Assembly: GCF_018967645.1 (NCBI RefSeq)
Contig: NZ_JAHLZF010000010.1
Span: forward strand, 34,204-98,203
DNA: 64,000 nt
DNA from: Allobacillus halotolerans
GTDB lineage: Bacteria > Bacillota > Bacilli > Bacillales > Alkalibacillaceae
Reading direction: 5' to 3'
Part shown: positions 8,857-16,052 of the stretch, piece by piece
Position numbering within the stretch: position 1 is the stretch's first letter
How the letters are laid out: each line of letters begins with the position of its first letter
The notes under the pieces: generated by a model
Database searches by the model: none
Told to the model about the DNA's origin: nothing
The model's input: only the letters and a program-made list of their open reading frames with translations
Translations under genes and position numbers: made by a program

Positions 8857-9994
8857 ATTGCCAAAAGCAACATTAAGTAAAGAACATAATGAGTTTCGTT
8901 TAGAAGTTAGAAGTTTTTTAGAAGAAGAAATTAAAAAAGGAAGCTTTCACCCAAGTGTCGATTCTTGGATGGGTGGTTATTCGATCGAATTCTCCCGAAA
9001 ACTAGGTGAAAAAGGTTGGATAGGAATGACCTTACCTAAAGAGTACGGAGGGCAAGAGAGAACTTCAATTGAACGTTATGTCTTAATCGAAGAACTATTA
9101 GCTTATGGAGCTCCAGTGGCTGCCCATTGGTTTGCTGATCGTCAAACTGGTCCACTCCTGTTGAAATACGGAACTGAATCTCAAAAGAATAGATTTTTAC
9201 CTAAAATCTCTAAGGGTGAATGCTTTTTTTCTATCGGACTTAGTGAACCGAATGCTGGTTCTGACCTAGCTTCTTTAAAAACAAGAGCTACTAAAGTTGA
9301 AGGCGGATGGCTCTTGAACGGATCTAAAATTTGGTCAAGTGGCGCTCACTTGTCACACTATATGCTTACATTATGTCGTACAGAGGAGCAAAAAGAGAAT
9401 AATAAACATGCTGGATTAAGTCAGCTTATTGTTGACTTATCTGCTGAAGGGGTAAGTATTCGTCCAATTAAATATCTCTCTGGGGAAAACCATTTTAATG
9501 AGGTGTTTTTTGAGGATGCATTTATTCCAGAAGATCATCTAGTAGGGGAAGAAGGTAATGGTTGGGTGCAGAGTATGCAAGAACTGGCTTTTGAAAGAAG
9601 TGGGCCAGAACGTATATTAAGTACTTATCCATTAATTGAAGAAGTATATCAAGATTTGTTGACTAATAATGATTTTGAAGGAATGAAGAAGTTAGTTCCA
9701 ATTATATCTGAGTTGATTTCCTTAAGGCAAATGTCTTTAAGTGTCGCACAGTTGCTAGAAGATGGAGAAGACGTCAATATCGCTGCAGCAATAGTTAAAG
9801 ATATGGGAACGCGATTCGAGAAAAATGTAGCCGAAGAAATCCGTTTAATAGTAAATCAAAAACCCTCGCAGTTTTCATCCAACCAGATTGCTAGATTAAT
9901 ATCAGAATCTATTTTACATTCCCCAGGGTTTACGTTAAGAGGAGGCACAACAGAGATCTTAAGAGGAATTATAGCGAAGGGAATGAATAAATAA
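8840..9994 (+). CDS. Acyl-CoA dehydrogenase, second pair, large-type subunit
   Basis: Acyl-CoA dehydrogenase of 384 aa with the full three-domain layout: N-terminal helices, the FAD-contact motif GLSEPNAGSDLASL, and C-terminal LRGGTTEILRGIIAKG. The GGTTEI form of the C-terminal motif, without the YEGTS Glu, is characteristic of the FadE26/FadE29-like subunits in heteromeric enzymes. It overlaps the NPD-like gene by 17 bp and shares one base with the start of the following ACAD. Together with the genes at the window start, this gives two separate ACAD pairs in one operon, implying at least two different dehydrogenation steps. Confidence 0.93.
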   Translation: MLASLKLPKATLSKEHNEFRLEVRSFLEEEIKKGSFHPSVDSWMGGYSIEFSRKLGEKGWIGMTLPKEYGGQERTSIERYVLIEELLAYGAPVAAHWFADRQTGPLLLKYGTESQKNRFLPKISKGECFFSIGLSEPNAGSDLASLKTRATKVEGGWLLNGSKIWSSGAHLSHYMLTLCRTEEQKENNKHAGLSQLIVDLSAEGVSIRPIKYLSGENHFNEVFFEDAFIPEDHLVGEEGNGWVQSMQELAFERSGPERILSTYPLIEEVYQDLLTNNDFEGMKKLVPIISELISLRQMSLSVAQLLEDGEDVNIAAAIVKDMGTRFEKNVAEEIRLIVNQKPSQFSSNQIARLISESILHSPGFTLRGGTTEILRGIIAKGMNK

Positions 9995-11079
9995 TGAGTG
10001 AAATGCAAGATATTATTATTCAATCAGCTGAGAAAATTTTTAAACGACATACGACCAAGGAATTGGTTGATGAGTTAGAAGAAGGCAAGTTTGATGAGAA
10101 GACATGGAAGCTATTGGTTGATAATGGACTCACGACAATTGGTGTACCAGAAAGTCTCGGTGGGGTAGGCGGGGACTTACAAGATGCATTTCAAGTAATT
10201 AAGTTATCAGGAAAGTATACACTGCCAGTACCTTTAGCTGAGACAATTCTTGCAAATCTAATGTTGTCACGCATCGAAGTTCAAGTAGATACTACATTGA
10301 GGTCTATTCATTTTAATGAATCTGATGGTTTAAACTTAGAGAGCGATAAAGAACAATTTTTGATGAATGGACAATTAAATAATGTCACTTGGGGTAGGTT
10401 TCTAGAAGAATTGATCGTTGTCACAAAATATAATCATAAGGATTATGTAGTTAAGGTTTCTCCACAACAATCTAAAATTGAAAAGCGTCAAAATTTAGCT
10501 GGTGAACCAATGGATGATCTTGAATTTAGAAATGTTCAAATTAACCCAGAAAATATCACTGAAATTAATCGTGAGTCATTTATCAAAAATCTAATGGATT
10601 TAGGTGGAGTAACAAAAGTTTCTCAAATGTGCGGCGCTTCTGAAGAAATACTTAATCTATGTCTATTCCTCACAAATGAAAGGAAACAATTTGGAAGACC
10701 GTTAAATCGATTACAAATCATTCAACAATACCTAGCAACTTTAGCAGGTGACACCGTTAATATTACAACCAATTTTGATTACGTGGTTGATGCTTTAGAA
10801 AAACATCAAATGACATACGAAGTGGCGAACTCAAAAATTATAACGAATACTGCTATTCGGAGAATTGCTGAAACAGCACATCAAATTCACGGTGCAGTTG
10901 GGGTGACACATGAACATAAATTGCATCAGTTAACAAGACGATTGTGGTCTTGGAGAGAAGAATTTGGTAACGAGCAGTTTTGGACTCAGTTATTTGCAGA
11001 GAAGTTGATGGACGAACCTAATGAATTATCACTGTGGAAAAAAATCAATAATCAGAAGGAAGAATTAGTAAACACATAA
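9994..11079 (+). CDS. Acyl-CoA dehydrogenase, second pair, small/beta-type subunit
   Basis: A 361-aa ACAD-fold protein. The C-terminal part shows NERKQFGRPLNRLQIIQQYLA and HQIHGAVGVTHEHKLHQLTRR, as in beta subunits; the middle beta domain lacks the usual SEPxxGSD stretch. The start ATG shares its A with the TAA of the upstream ACAD (TAATG), a classical coupling overlap, and only a weak purine stretch precedes it. The equimolar synthesis suggested by this overlap supports a heteromeric enzyme (inference). Substrate unknown. Confidence 0.88.
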   Translation: MSEMQDIIIQSAEKIFKRHTTKELVDELEEGKFDEKTWKLLVDNGLTTIGVPESLGGVGGDLQDAFQVIKLSGKYTLPVPLAETILANLMLSRIEVQVDTTLRSIHFNESDGLNLESDKEQFLMNGQLNNVTWGRFLEELIVVTKYNHKDYVVKVSPQQSKIEKRQNLAGEPMDDLEFRNVQINPENITEINRESFIKNLMDLGGVTKVSQMCGASEEILNLCLFLTNERKQFGRPLNRLQIIQQYLATLAGDTVNITTNFDYVVDALEKHQMTYEVANSKIITNTAIRRIAETAHQIHGAVGVTHEHKLHQLTRRLWSWREEFGNEQFWTQLFAEKLMDEPNELSLWKKINNQKEELVNT

Positions 11080-11093
11080 GAAGGGGTGGAAAG

Positions 11094-11900
11094 ATGTCTG
11101 ATTTGCTATTTTCAGTTAAAGATCATGTGGCTTATATTACAATGAACAGGCCGGATTCATTGAACGCTTTTAGTGAGGAAATGATTGTTGAATGGATTAA
11201 AGCCCTGGAAGAGGTAAGAGATTCGGATGATATTAGAGTGGTAGTATTGTCTGGTAACGGTAGAGGTTTTTGTGCTGGCGGTGACATTAAAGAAATGAGT
11301 AAGGGAAGAGGATTTTTTAACAGTTCTGAAGATATCAGTAGTACAGCACTTAACCGAAAAAATTCAATCTGGAAAAAAGTTCAACGAGTACCCCTACTAC
11401 TTCAAGAAATAGATAAACCGGTCATTGCTAAAATGCACGGATTTGCTATCGGAGCAGGTTTAGATATGGCATTAATGTGCGATATTCGTATTGCGGCTGA
11501 TACGACGAAGCTATCAGAAAGCTACGTTAAAGTAGGTATTGTTCCGGGTGATGGAGGAGCTTATTTCTTGCCTAGAATAGTAAATTTCGATCAAGCATTA
11601 GATATGTTATGGACTGGTAAAGTATTAACCGGGGACGAGGCAAAGGAAATAGGCTTGGTCACTTATTCGGTTAAAGAAGATCAGCTAGATGAATTTGTAG
11701 AAGAATACGTGCAAAAGCTGGTTAAAGGACCTCAGCAAGCAATTCAGTTAATCAAAAGAGCTGCTTACCAAGGACAACGAATGGATTTAAGATCTCATCT
11801 AGATCAAATCTCTTCACATATGGGGATTGTCACAGAACTGGATGATCATAAAGAAGGAGTCAAAGCAGTAATTGAAAAAAGAAATCCCAAATTTAATTAG
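11094..11900 (+). CDS. Enoyl-CoA hydratase/isomerase family protein
   Basis: Crotonase-superfamily protein of 268 aa and last gene of the CoA operon. Motifs: GNGRGFCAGGDIKEM, HGFAIGAGLDMALMCD and KVGIVPGDGGAYFLPRIV. As in the other crotonase of the cluster, the canonical hydratase Glu pair is not conserved (Asp in GLDMALMCD and Tyr in SESYVKVG), so the precise reaction is open. A ribosome site AAGGGGTGG precedes the ATG and a strong terminator follows the stop by about 13 bp. It is not redundant with the earlier crotonase in active-site residues. Confidence 0.9.
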   Translation: MSDLLFSVKDHVAYITMNRPDSLNAFSEEMIVEWIKALEEVRDSDDIRVVVLSGNGRGFCAGGDIKEMSKGRGFFNSSEDISSTALNRKNSIWKKVQRVPLLLQEIDKPVIAKMHGFAIGAGLDMALMCDIRIAADTTKLSESYVKVGIVPGDGGAYFLPRIVNFDQALDMLWTGKVLTGDEAKEIGLVTYSVKEDQLDEFVEEYVQKLVKGPQQAIQLIKRAAYQGQRMDLRSHLDQISSHMGIVTELDDHKEGVKAVIEKRNPKFN

Positions 11901-11913
11901 AAACTAAAGTAGG

Positions 11914-11949
11914 CCCACCCACAAGCAAACCTTGCGGGTGGTCTTTTTG
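11914..11949 (+). terminator. Intrinsic terminator of the CoA-catabolic operon
   Basis: GC-rich hairpin with arms CCACCCACAAG and CTTGCGGGTGG (one mismatch) and a 5-nt loop, followed by CTTTTTGC. It ends the operon after the last crotonase; repeat array begins about 12 bp later. Confidence 0.85.
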
Positions 11950-11960
11950 CATTGTATGTC

Positions 11961-12390
11961 GGTTGGCTCATATATTTAGATTTTGGTCAAATATTTAAGT
12001 GGTTAGGGTGCATATAATGATATGTTGGGCGTATTTCACCTAAATTAGGTTACAAATACAGATATCAAGGCTTATATTTTTATGGTAAGGGCACATAGGA
12101 AGTAGGAAATGTACTATATTTATAAAAAGTGATGTATAACTGTTAGTTCGTAATATACAAAAAAGAATCCAAGTCTTTTAAGGATTTGGTGTTTTTTTGT
12201 TTAATTGGAGAGGATTTCTTAATTTGTCGTATTTCTTTTAGATTCAGGAGTATATATTTGGGTGGCGGGCGTATATCTGATGGATTCGGTCTCATATCTT
12301 CTTTGTAAGGTCTCATATTGACGTGATATGGATTATATATTTTAGATTTGGCTGCATATATCCTAGCGTTCACCTCATGAATCATTGATA
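11961..12390. repeat. Degenerate 21-bp-pitch repeat array A (GGNNCATAT family), two blocks
   Basis: Block one (about 11961-12120) and block two (about 12245-12385) carry degenerate versions of GGGCNCATAT on the plus strand. ATAT cores occur at 11970, 11991, 12012 and, after small indels, 12074, 12095 and 12116; in block two at 12252, 12273, 12294, 12315, then 12335, 12356 and 12377. Steps are 21 bp or within 2 bp of it. This is the most eroded array in the window. The remainder of the 900-bp gap holds two terminator-like hairpins and, from about 12400 to 12540 and 12580 to 12720, nothing I recognise. Confidence 0.7.
12158..12199. terminator. Possible bidirectional terminator-like hairpin between array blocks
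   Basis: Arms CCAAGTC and GATTTGG (one G-T pair) around a 7-nt loop, flanked by AAAAAAG on the left and seven T on the right. It could stop transcription from either side; no gene lies immediately upstream. Confidence 0.45.
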
Positions 12391-12541
12391 CGGACTCAAT
12401 ATATATAGCTAAAGTGGAATCATAATTTACTAAATCATCTGATATGGCACACTGAACGCGAATTTACTCAGCTCAGTATCATTCAATCTTTTTCAGACGG
12501 TGCTTTTGTTTTCATAGCAAAGAATGACAATACATTTGTCT

Positions 12542-12577
12542 TCCTCCATTCCTTAGGTGGAGGATAATGCTTTTTTT
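12542..12577 (+). terminator. Weak terminator-like hairpin
   Basis: TCCTCCA and TGGAGGA form a 7-bp stem with a 9-nt loop; seven T follow after a 6-nt gap. It would isolate the GntR-regulated promoter from upstream transcription. The gap between stem and T-run makes it weaker than the others listed. Confidence 0.4.
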
Positions 12578-12725
12578 GAACATGTTTGAAATGAAAATCC
12601 ATACTCAATAATCACGAAGAATATTTTTTGCACTTAGTTACTGATTCATCCTTAAATCCAGTAATGCTTAAATAAAAGTAACTATTATAACAATTTATAA
12701 TAAAAATAATTTTCTAAAAATTCTC

Positions 12726-12777
12726 TTGACTTATCATTTACATTCATATAAGATATTCAATTAATAAGTTATAACTT
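12726..12777 (+). promoter_or_regulatory. Sigma-A-type promoter and putative GntR operator of the regulator gene
   Basis: TTGACT (12726-12731), a 17-bp spacer and TAAGAT (12749-12754) place the transcription start near 12761. The perfect palindrome AAGTTATAACTT (12766-12777) follows, in a position to block initiation. The nearly identical AAGTTATAAT recurs before the next transcription unit (13559-13568), so it is a candidate operator for the encoded GntR protein. Assignment is by position and recurrence only. Confidence 0.6.
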
Positions 12778-12802
12778 TATATTTATTGGAGGCACGCTAG
12801 CA

Positions 12803-13522
12803 GTGATTAACAAAAATGCGCCTCATCCTTTATATCATCAAGTGAAAAATCTAATTGAAGAGAAAATCATTTCAAATGAATGGCCAAAAGGTTTCCAAAT
12901 TCCTACGGAGAAAGAATTAGCAAAGCGATTTGATGTTTCAACGATTACTGTAAAAAGAGCGATTTTAGACATGGTTCATGAGGGGCTTTTATATCGACAA
13001 CGCGGAAAAGGAACATTTGTAACTTCCAAGCGCGAGACAGATCTCCAAAGCTTAGTCACATTGAAACATGACGCAGAAGATGAAGTGAAACATCCTCACC
13101 GAATGTTAGGGTTTGAGCGTATAAATGCCAATCCATTAATCGGAAAGAAGTTAGATATTGATGAGAAGGATGAGATTTTTAAAATTAGTCGAGTAAAGCT
13201 AAATGGTAAGAAGCCAGTAGTAATTGAACACACTTATTTACCTACAGAGCTATTTTCAGGTTTGTCGGAGGAAATGCTTCAGGATGAATTGCTTTACAGT
13301 GTGCTTCAAAACAATTTTGGATTTGAATTAGATCAGGCCAAAATATACTTTTCTACATTGACAGCAAATTTTGAAGAAGCAGAGTTATTGAATGTACCTG
13401 AGGGTGAGCAACTGTTCGTTATTGAACGTACAACACGGACTAAAGACGGGACATTAGTCGAATACTCGAAATTTATTATTCGGCAAGAGGAATATCAATT
13501 TTATATAGACGTAACAATTTAG
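12803..13522 (+). CDS. GntR-family transcriptional regulator with UTRA effector domain
   Basis: A 239-aa HutC-type regulator. N-terminal winged helix: PLYHQVKNLIEEKI, PTEKELAKRFDVSTITVKRA and RQRGKGTFV within the first 75 residues. The C-terminal UTRA domain (about 90-235, including VKLNGKKPVVIEHTYLP) binds a small-molecule effector. GTG start is 10 nt after GGAGG. It precedes the oxidase/peptidase/ABC operon and shares a putative operator with it, so it probably represses that operon until the substrate arrives. The effector is unknown; an amino acid derivative or opine-like compound would fit the neighbours. Confidence 0.92.
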   Translation: MINKNAPHPLYHQVKNLIEEKIISNEWPKGFQIPTEKELAKRFDVSTITVKRAILDMVHEGLLYRQRGKGTFVTSKRETDLQSLVTLKHDAEDEVKHPHRMLGFERINANPLIGKKLDIDEKDEIFKISRVKLNGKKPVVIEHTYLPTELFSGLSEEMLQDELLYSVLQNNFGFELDQAKIYFSTLTANFEEAELLNVPEGEQLFVIERTTRTKDGTLVEYSKFIIRQEEYQFYIDVTI

Positions 13523-13540
13523 AGAATTGCACACTCAAGG

Positions 13541-13568
13541 TTGTTCTTTAATTAACTAAAGTTATAAT
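13541..13568 (+). promoter_or_regulatory. Promoter and overlapping GntR-operator-like site of the oxidase operon
   Basis: TTGTTC (13541-13546), a 16-bp spacer and a perfect TATAAT (13563-13568). The -10 hexamer lies inside AAGTTATAAT (13559-13568), which repeats the half-palindrome found at the regulator promoter. Binding there would occlude polymerase. Spacing and hexamers are seen; the regulator assignment is inferred. Confidence 0.55.
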
Positions 13569-13621
13569 ATTATATTTTTATAATCATATTTATAAATATG
13601 AATAAAAAAGTGGTGAACTAA

Positions 13622-13873
13622 ATGGCAACCTTTAAATTTGAAGAAAAAGATATACCTTATCAAGTGGGTCAATCTATTGCAGGAGCACTTTTCGATTCAG
13701 GGATTTATGGAATAAGCCACTCAAAACAGTCGAAAAAATTACGAGGGGCATTTTGTATGAACGGTGATTGTTGTGGTTGTTATGTGAAGGTGAGTGATGT
13801 GCAAGTGTTGGCATGTCGGACACCAGCTACTAAATCGATTACTGTGAAACGAGGTGGTACTGGTGAAATATGA
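13622..13873 (+). CDS. [2Fe-2S] ferredoxin-like subunit (HcnA/D-hydroxyproline dehydrogenase gamma type)
   Basis: A small 83-aa protein of the Fer2_4 type. Four clustered cysteines in CMNGDCCGCYVKV and LACRTP provide a plant-type [2Fe-2S] site. Such subunits occur in three-part flavin dehydrogenases: hydrogen cyanide synthase (HcnA), octopine/nopaline oxidases and D-hydroxyproline dehydrogenase. The gene opens an operon in which the other parts follow with overlaps. It carries electrons between the two flavin subunits in known homologues. Which substrate this complex uses cannot be told from sequence. Confidence 0.85.
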   Translation: MATFKFEEKDIPYQVGQSIAGALFDSGIYGISHSKQSKKLRGAFCMNGDCCGCYVKVSDVQVLACRTPATKSITVKRGGTGEI

Positions 13874-14669
13874 TGTGTGTATTGTTGGAGCGGGTCTTTC
13901 AGGACTAGCAGCGTTACATACTTTATCAAACGAATCACTGCGGGTGGCTATTGTAGACGATCGAAGTGAAATTGGTGGTAATTTTCTAAAAAGAAAATGG
14001 TTACTTGATGAACCGGAGAGATTTAATTGGCTTGTAGAAAAGGAAATAAGTGATTCAGTTGATGTCTATTTAAATCATGAAGCGATTGGCGTTTACGCTG
14101 ATGAATCGCTAGGAATTACAGATCAACTATCACTCAAACAAATCCAAGCTGAGGTTTACCTACAGTGCACAGGTTTAAGAGAACTCCCTTATCTATTTGA
14201 TGGGTGGCAATTACCAGGTGTAATCACACTAGATGCATTTTTACAACTTCGACTTATTGAACAAGTTAACTTTCCTCACCATATAGGAATTGTAGGTCAA
14301 AATCCCCTTCTTGAAATTGCAGCAGACAAATTAGCCTCAGAAGGTTTTAATCTCATACGTACTACAACCGAGCAATCAGTCCAAACGGTAGGGAACAAAC
14401 AGGTTGAGTACTTAATGTTAGATGGTGAGCCGTATCCAGTTGACATTGTTATTACGAGTAAAGGTTATATTCCAGTGAATGAGTTAGCCCACTTGTATAA
14501 AAAGCCTGATGCATTTGATTACCGACCACAAAATCATCCAATGACTCTTTCTGAAAGAATTTATCGAGCAGGACAGTCTGCTGCTGTTACAACACCGGAA
14601 CTATCCATCCAATCAGGTCAAAGAGTTGCAAAGGAAATCATAAGTAATTTGCAGAAAGAAGGTGTTTGA
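13863..14669 (+). CDS. FAD/NAD(P)-binding oxidoreductase subunit (HcnB/alpha-type, short)
   Basis: A 268-aa pyridine-nucleotide-disulphide-oxidoreductase-like protein beginning YDVCIVGAGLSGLAALHTL, a dinucleotide-binding fold. Homologous HcnB/OoxA subunits are about 450-470 aa and end in a BFD-like iron-sulphur domain; here that domain is a separate gene immediately downstream, and the protein is short. GTG 13863 was chosen because it follows GAGGTGG and overlaps the stop of the ferredoxin gene; an in-frame GTG at 13854 is less well placed. Part of an amine or amino-acid dehydrogenase complex. Confidence 0.82.
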   Translation: MKYDVCIVGAGLSGLAALHTLSNESLRVAIVDDRSEIGGNFLKRKWLLDEPERFNWLVEKEISDSVDVYLNHEAIGVYADESLGITDQLSLKQIQAEVYLQCTGLRELPYLFDGWQLPGVITLDAFLQLRLIEQVNFPHHIGIVGQNPLLEIAADKLASEGFNLIRTTTEQSVQTVGNKQVEYLMLDGEPYPVDIVITSKGYIPVNELAHLYKKPDAFDYRPQNHPMTLSERIYRAGQSAAVTTPELSIQSGQRVAKEIISNLQKEGV

Positions 14670-14955
14670 TATAGTCACACATAATGTCTCTAATCAAACA
14701 ATTATATGTCATTGTGAAGAGTTAACTGTAAACGATCTTCAAGAGGTATTCGCATTTGGCGCTCGGTCTTTCGATGACTTAAAAAGGATGAGCCGATGTG
14801 GCATGGGACATTGTCAAGCGAAATATTGTTATCACCATGCGAATGAGCTATTAGCAACATGGATGGGAGTAGCAGAATCTGAATTATCTGGAACCAATCA
14901 TCGAATACCAATTCGCCCCTTACCGTTAAAGATGTTAATTGGAAGTGATCTTTGA
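14662..14955 (+). CDS. BFD-like [2Fe-2S]-binding protein
   Basis: A 97-aa protein with the BFD-type cysteine pattern: CHCEEL near the N-terminus and RCGMGHCQAKYC about 35 residues later (CxC...CxxxxC). In HcnB-family proteins this module is the C-terminal domain; here it is detached. The GTG start overlaps the preceding stop by 8 bp and the stop overlaps the following ATG (TGATG), so all three parts are translated as a block. The split is either a lineage variant or a stable gene fission; no frameshift signature was evident, since each part has its own start. Confidence 0.82.
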   Translation: MFDIVTHNVSNQTIICHCEELTVNDLQEVFAFGARSFDDLKRMSRCGMGHCQAKYCYHHANELLATWMGVAESELSGTNHRIPIRPLPLKMLIGSDL

Positions 14956-16052
14956 TGAAAAGTGAAGTATACGACGTCATTGTTATTGGCGCTGGTGTTA
15001 TTGGATTAGGTATTACATTCGAATTATCAAAAGTTCCGGGATTAAAAACATTAACAATTGATCAAGGTTATCCCATGAGCGGTACTTCGGGAGCAACTCA
15101 GGCCTGGGTTTGGGTACACAGTAAGACACCGTCTCATTATGGAAGATTAAGCAAAGAAAGCGCTGATCGATATTTAGAACTGCAAGATGAACTAGGAGAT
15201 ATAGAATATATTCGTTCCGGCGGAGTCACGCCTATTTTTTCAAATGATAAGCTTTTTGCTGCTAAAACTTTACAGGATGAAATGAGTAAAGCGAATATAC
15301 CGGTAGAGATTTTAACAAAAAGAGAAGTTTTGGAGCTCGAACCAAATTTGTCTCCAAACTTAATTGGAGCAACCTATTCGGAAATCGACGGAACAATTAA
15401 TCCGTTCAAGTTAATTCAACGATATCGCAAACAATCAGAAGAAAACGGGGCTGAATTTTCATTTTATAACAAAGTCATCGGACTAGAAAAAACATCTTTT
15501 GGTTACCGAGTAATGACTCAAAAAGGCACATTTGAAACTGAAAAATTGGTTATAGCAGCAGGACTTTGGTCGAAGGATATTGGTCGATTTCTTGATGTTG
15601 AGATACCCACCTATACATCGCGAGGCCAAATTCTAGTTACCGAACCAACAGAGCGACTGATTAATCGAGTGATTGTTGGGATGCGACAGTTAAATAACGG
15701 CATTATTCTCATCGGTTTTTCTAAGGAAGACGTAGGTTATGATCGACGAACAACTCTGGACATTTTACAAAACTCAGCAAAACGGGCGGTAGAGTTAGTC
15801 CCAAAGCTAAAGGATGTAAAAATTGTTCGAACGTTCTCAGGCATTCGTGTGATACCAGATGATGGTTTACCGATCTTTGGTGAAGTACCTGGTGAAGAAA
15901 ATCTTTATGTTGCAGTTACTCATAGTGGAATGACATTATCAGCAATTCTGGGCAAGCGAATGAAGGAATTAGTGACAACTGGGCAAACGAGTGAGCAAAT
16001 GGATGCCTACTCAGTTAAACGATTTGAAAAGAGGGGGATGGTCAGTGGATAA
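14955..16052 (+). CDS. FAD-dependent D-amino acid/amine dehydrogenase (DAO family, HcnC/beta type)
   Basis: DAO-fold flavoprotein of 365 aa with the N-terminal FAD motif VIVIGAGVIGLGITFEL and a C-terminal FSGIRVIPDDGLPIFGE segment typical of DadA/SoxB-like enzymes. It is the catalytic subunit in HcnC, OoxB and the beta subunit of D-hydroxyproline dehydrogenase. ATG 14955 overlaps the previous TGA; an in-frame TTG one codon upstream is less likely. The downstream peptidase starts inside its 3' end. Likely oxidises a secondary amine or D-amino acid delivered by the peptidase and importer of the same operon (inference). Confidence 0.88.
   Translation: MKSEVYDVIVIGAGVIGLGITFELSKVPGLKTLTIDQGYPMSGTSGATQAWVWVHSKTPSHYGRLSKESADRYLELQDELGDIEYIRSGGVTPIFSNDKLFAAKTLQDEMSKANIPVEILTKREVLELEPNLSPNLIGATYSEIDGTINPFKLIQRYRKQSEENGAEFSFYNKVIGLEKTSFGYRVMTQKGTFETEKLVIAAGLWSKDIGRFLDVEIPTYTSRGQILVTEPTERLINRVIVGMRQLNNGIILIGFSKEDVGYDRRTTLDILQNSAKRAVELVPKLKDVKIVRTFSGIRVIPDDGLPIFGEVPGEENLYVAVTHSGMTLSAILGKRMKELVTTGQTSEQMDAYSVKRFEKRGMVSG

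Noticed and set aside
12143..12385. Minus-strand 80-codon frame with MRPNPSDIRPP-like repeats
   Set aside because: Translation of array A units; no ribosome site.
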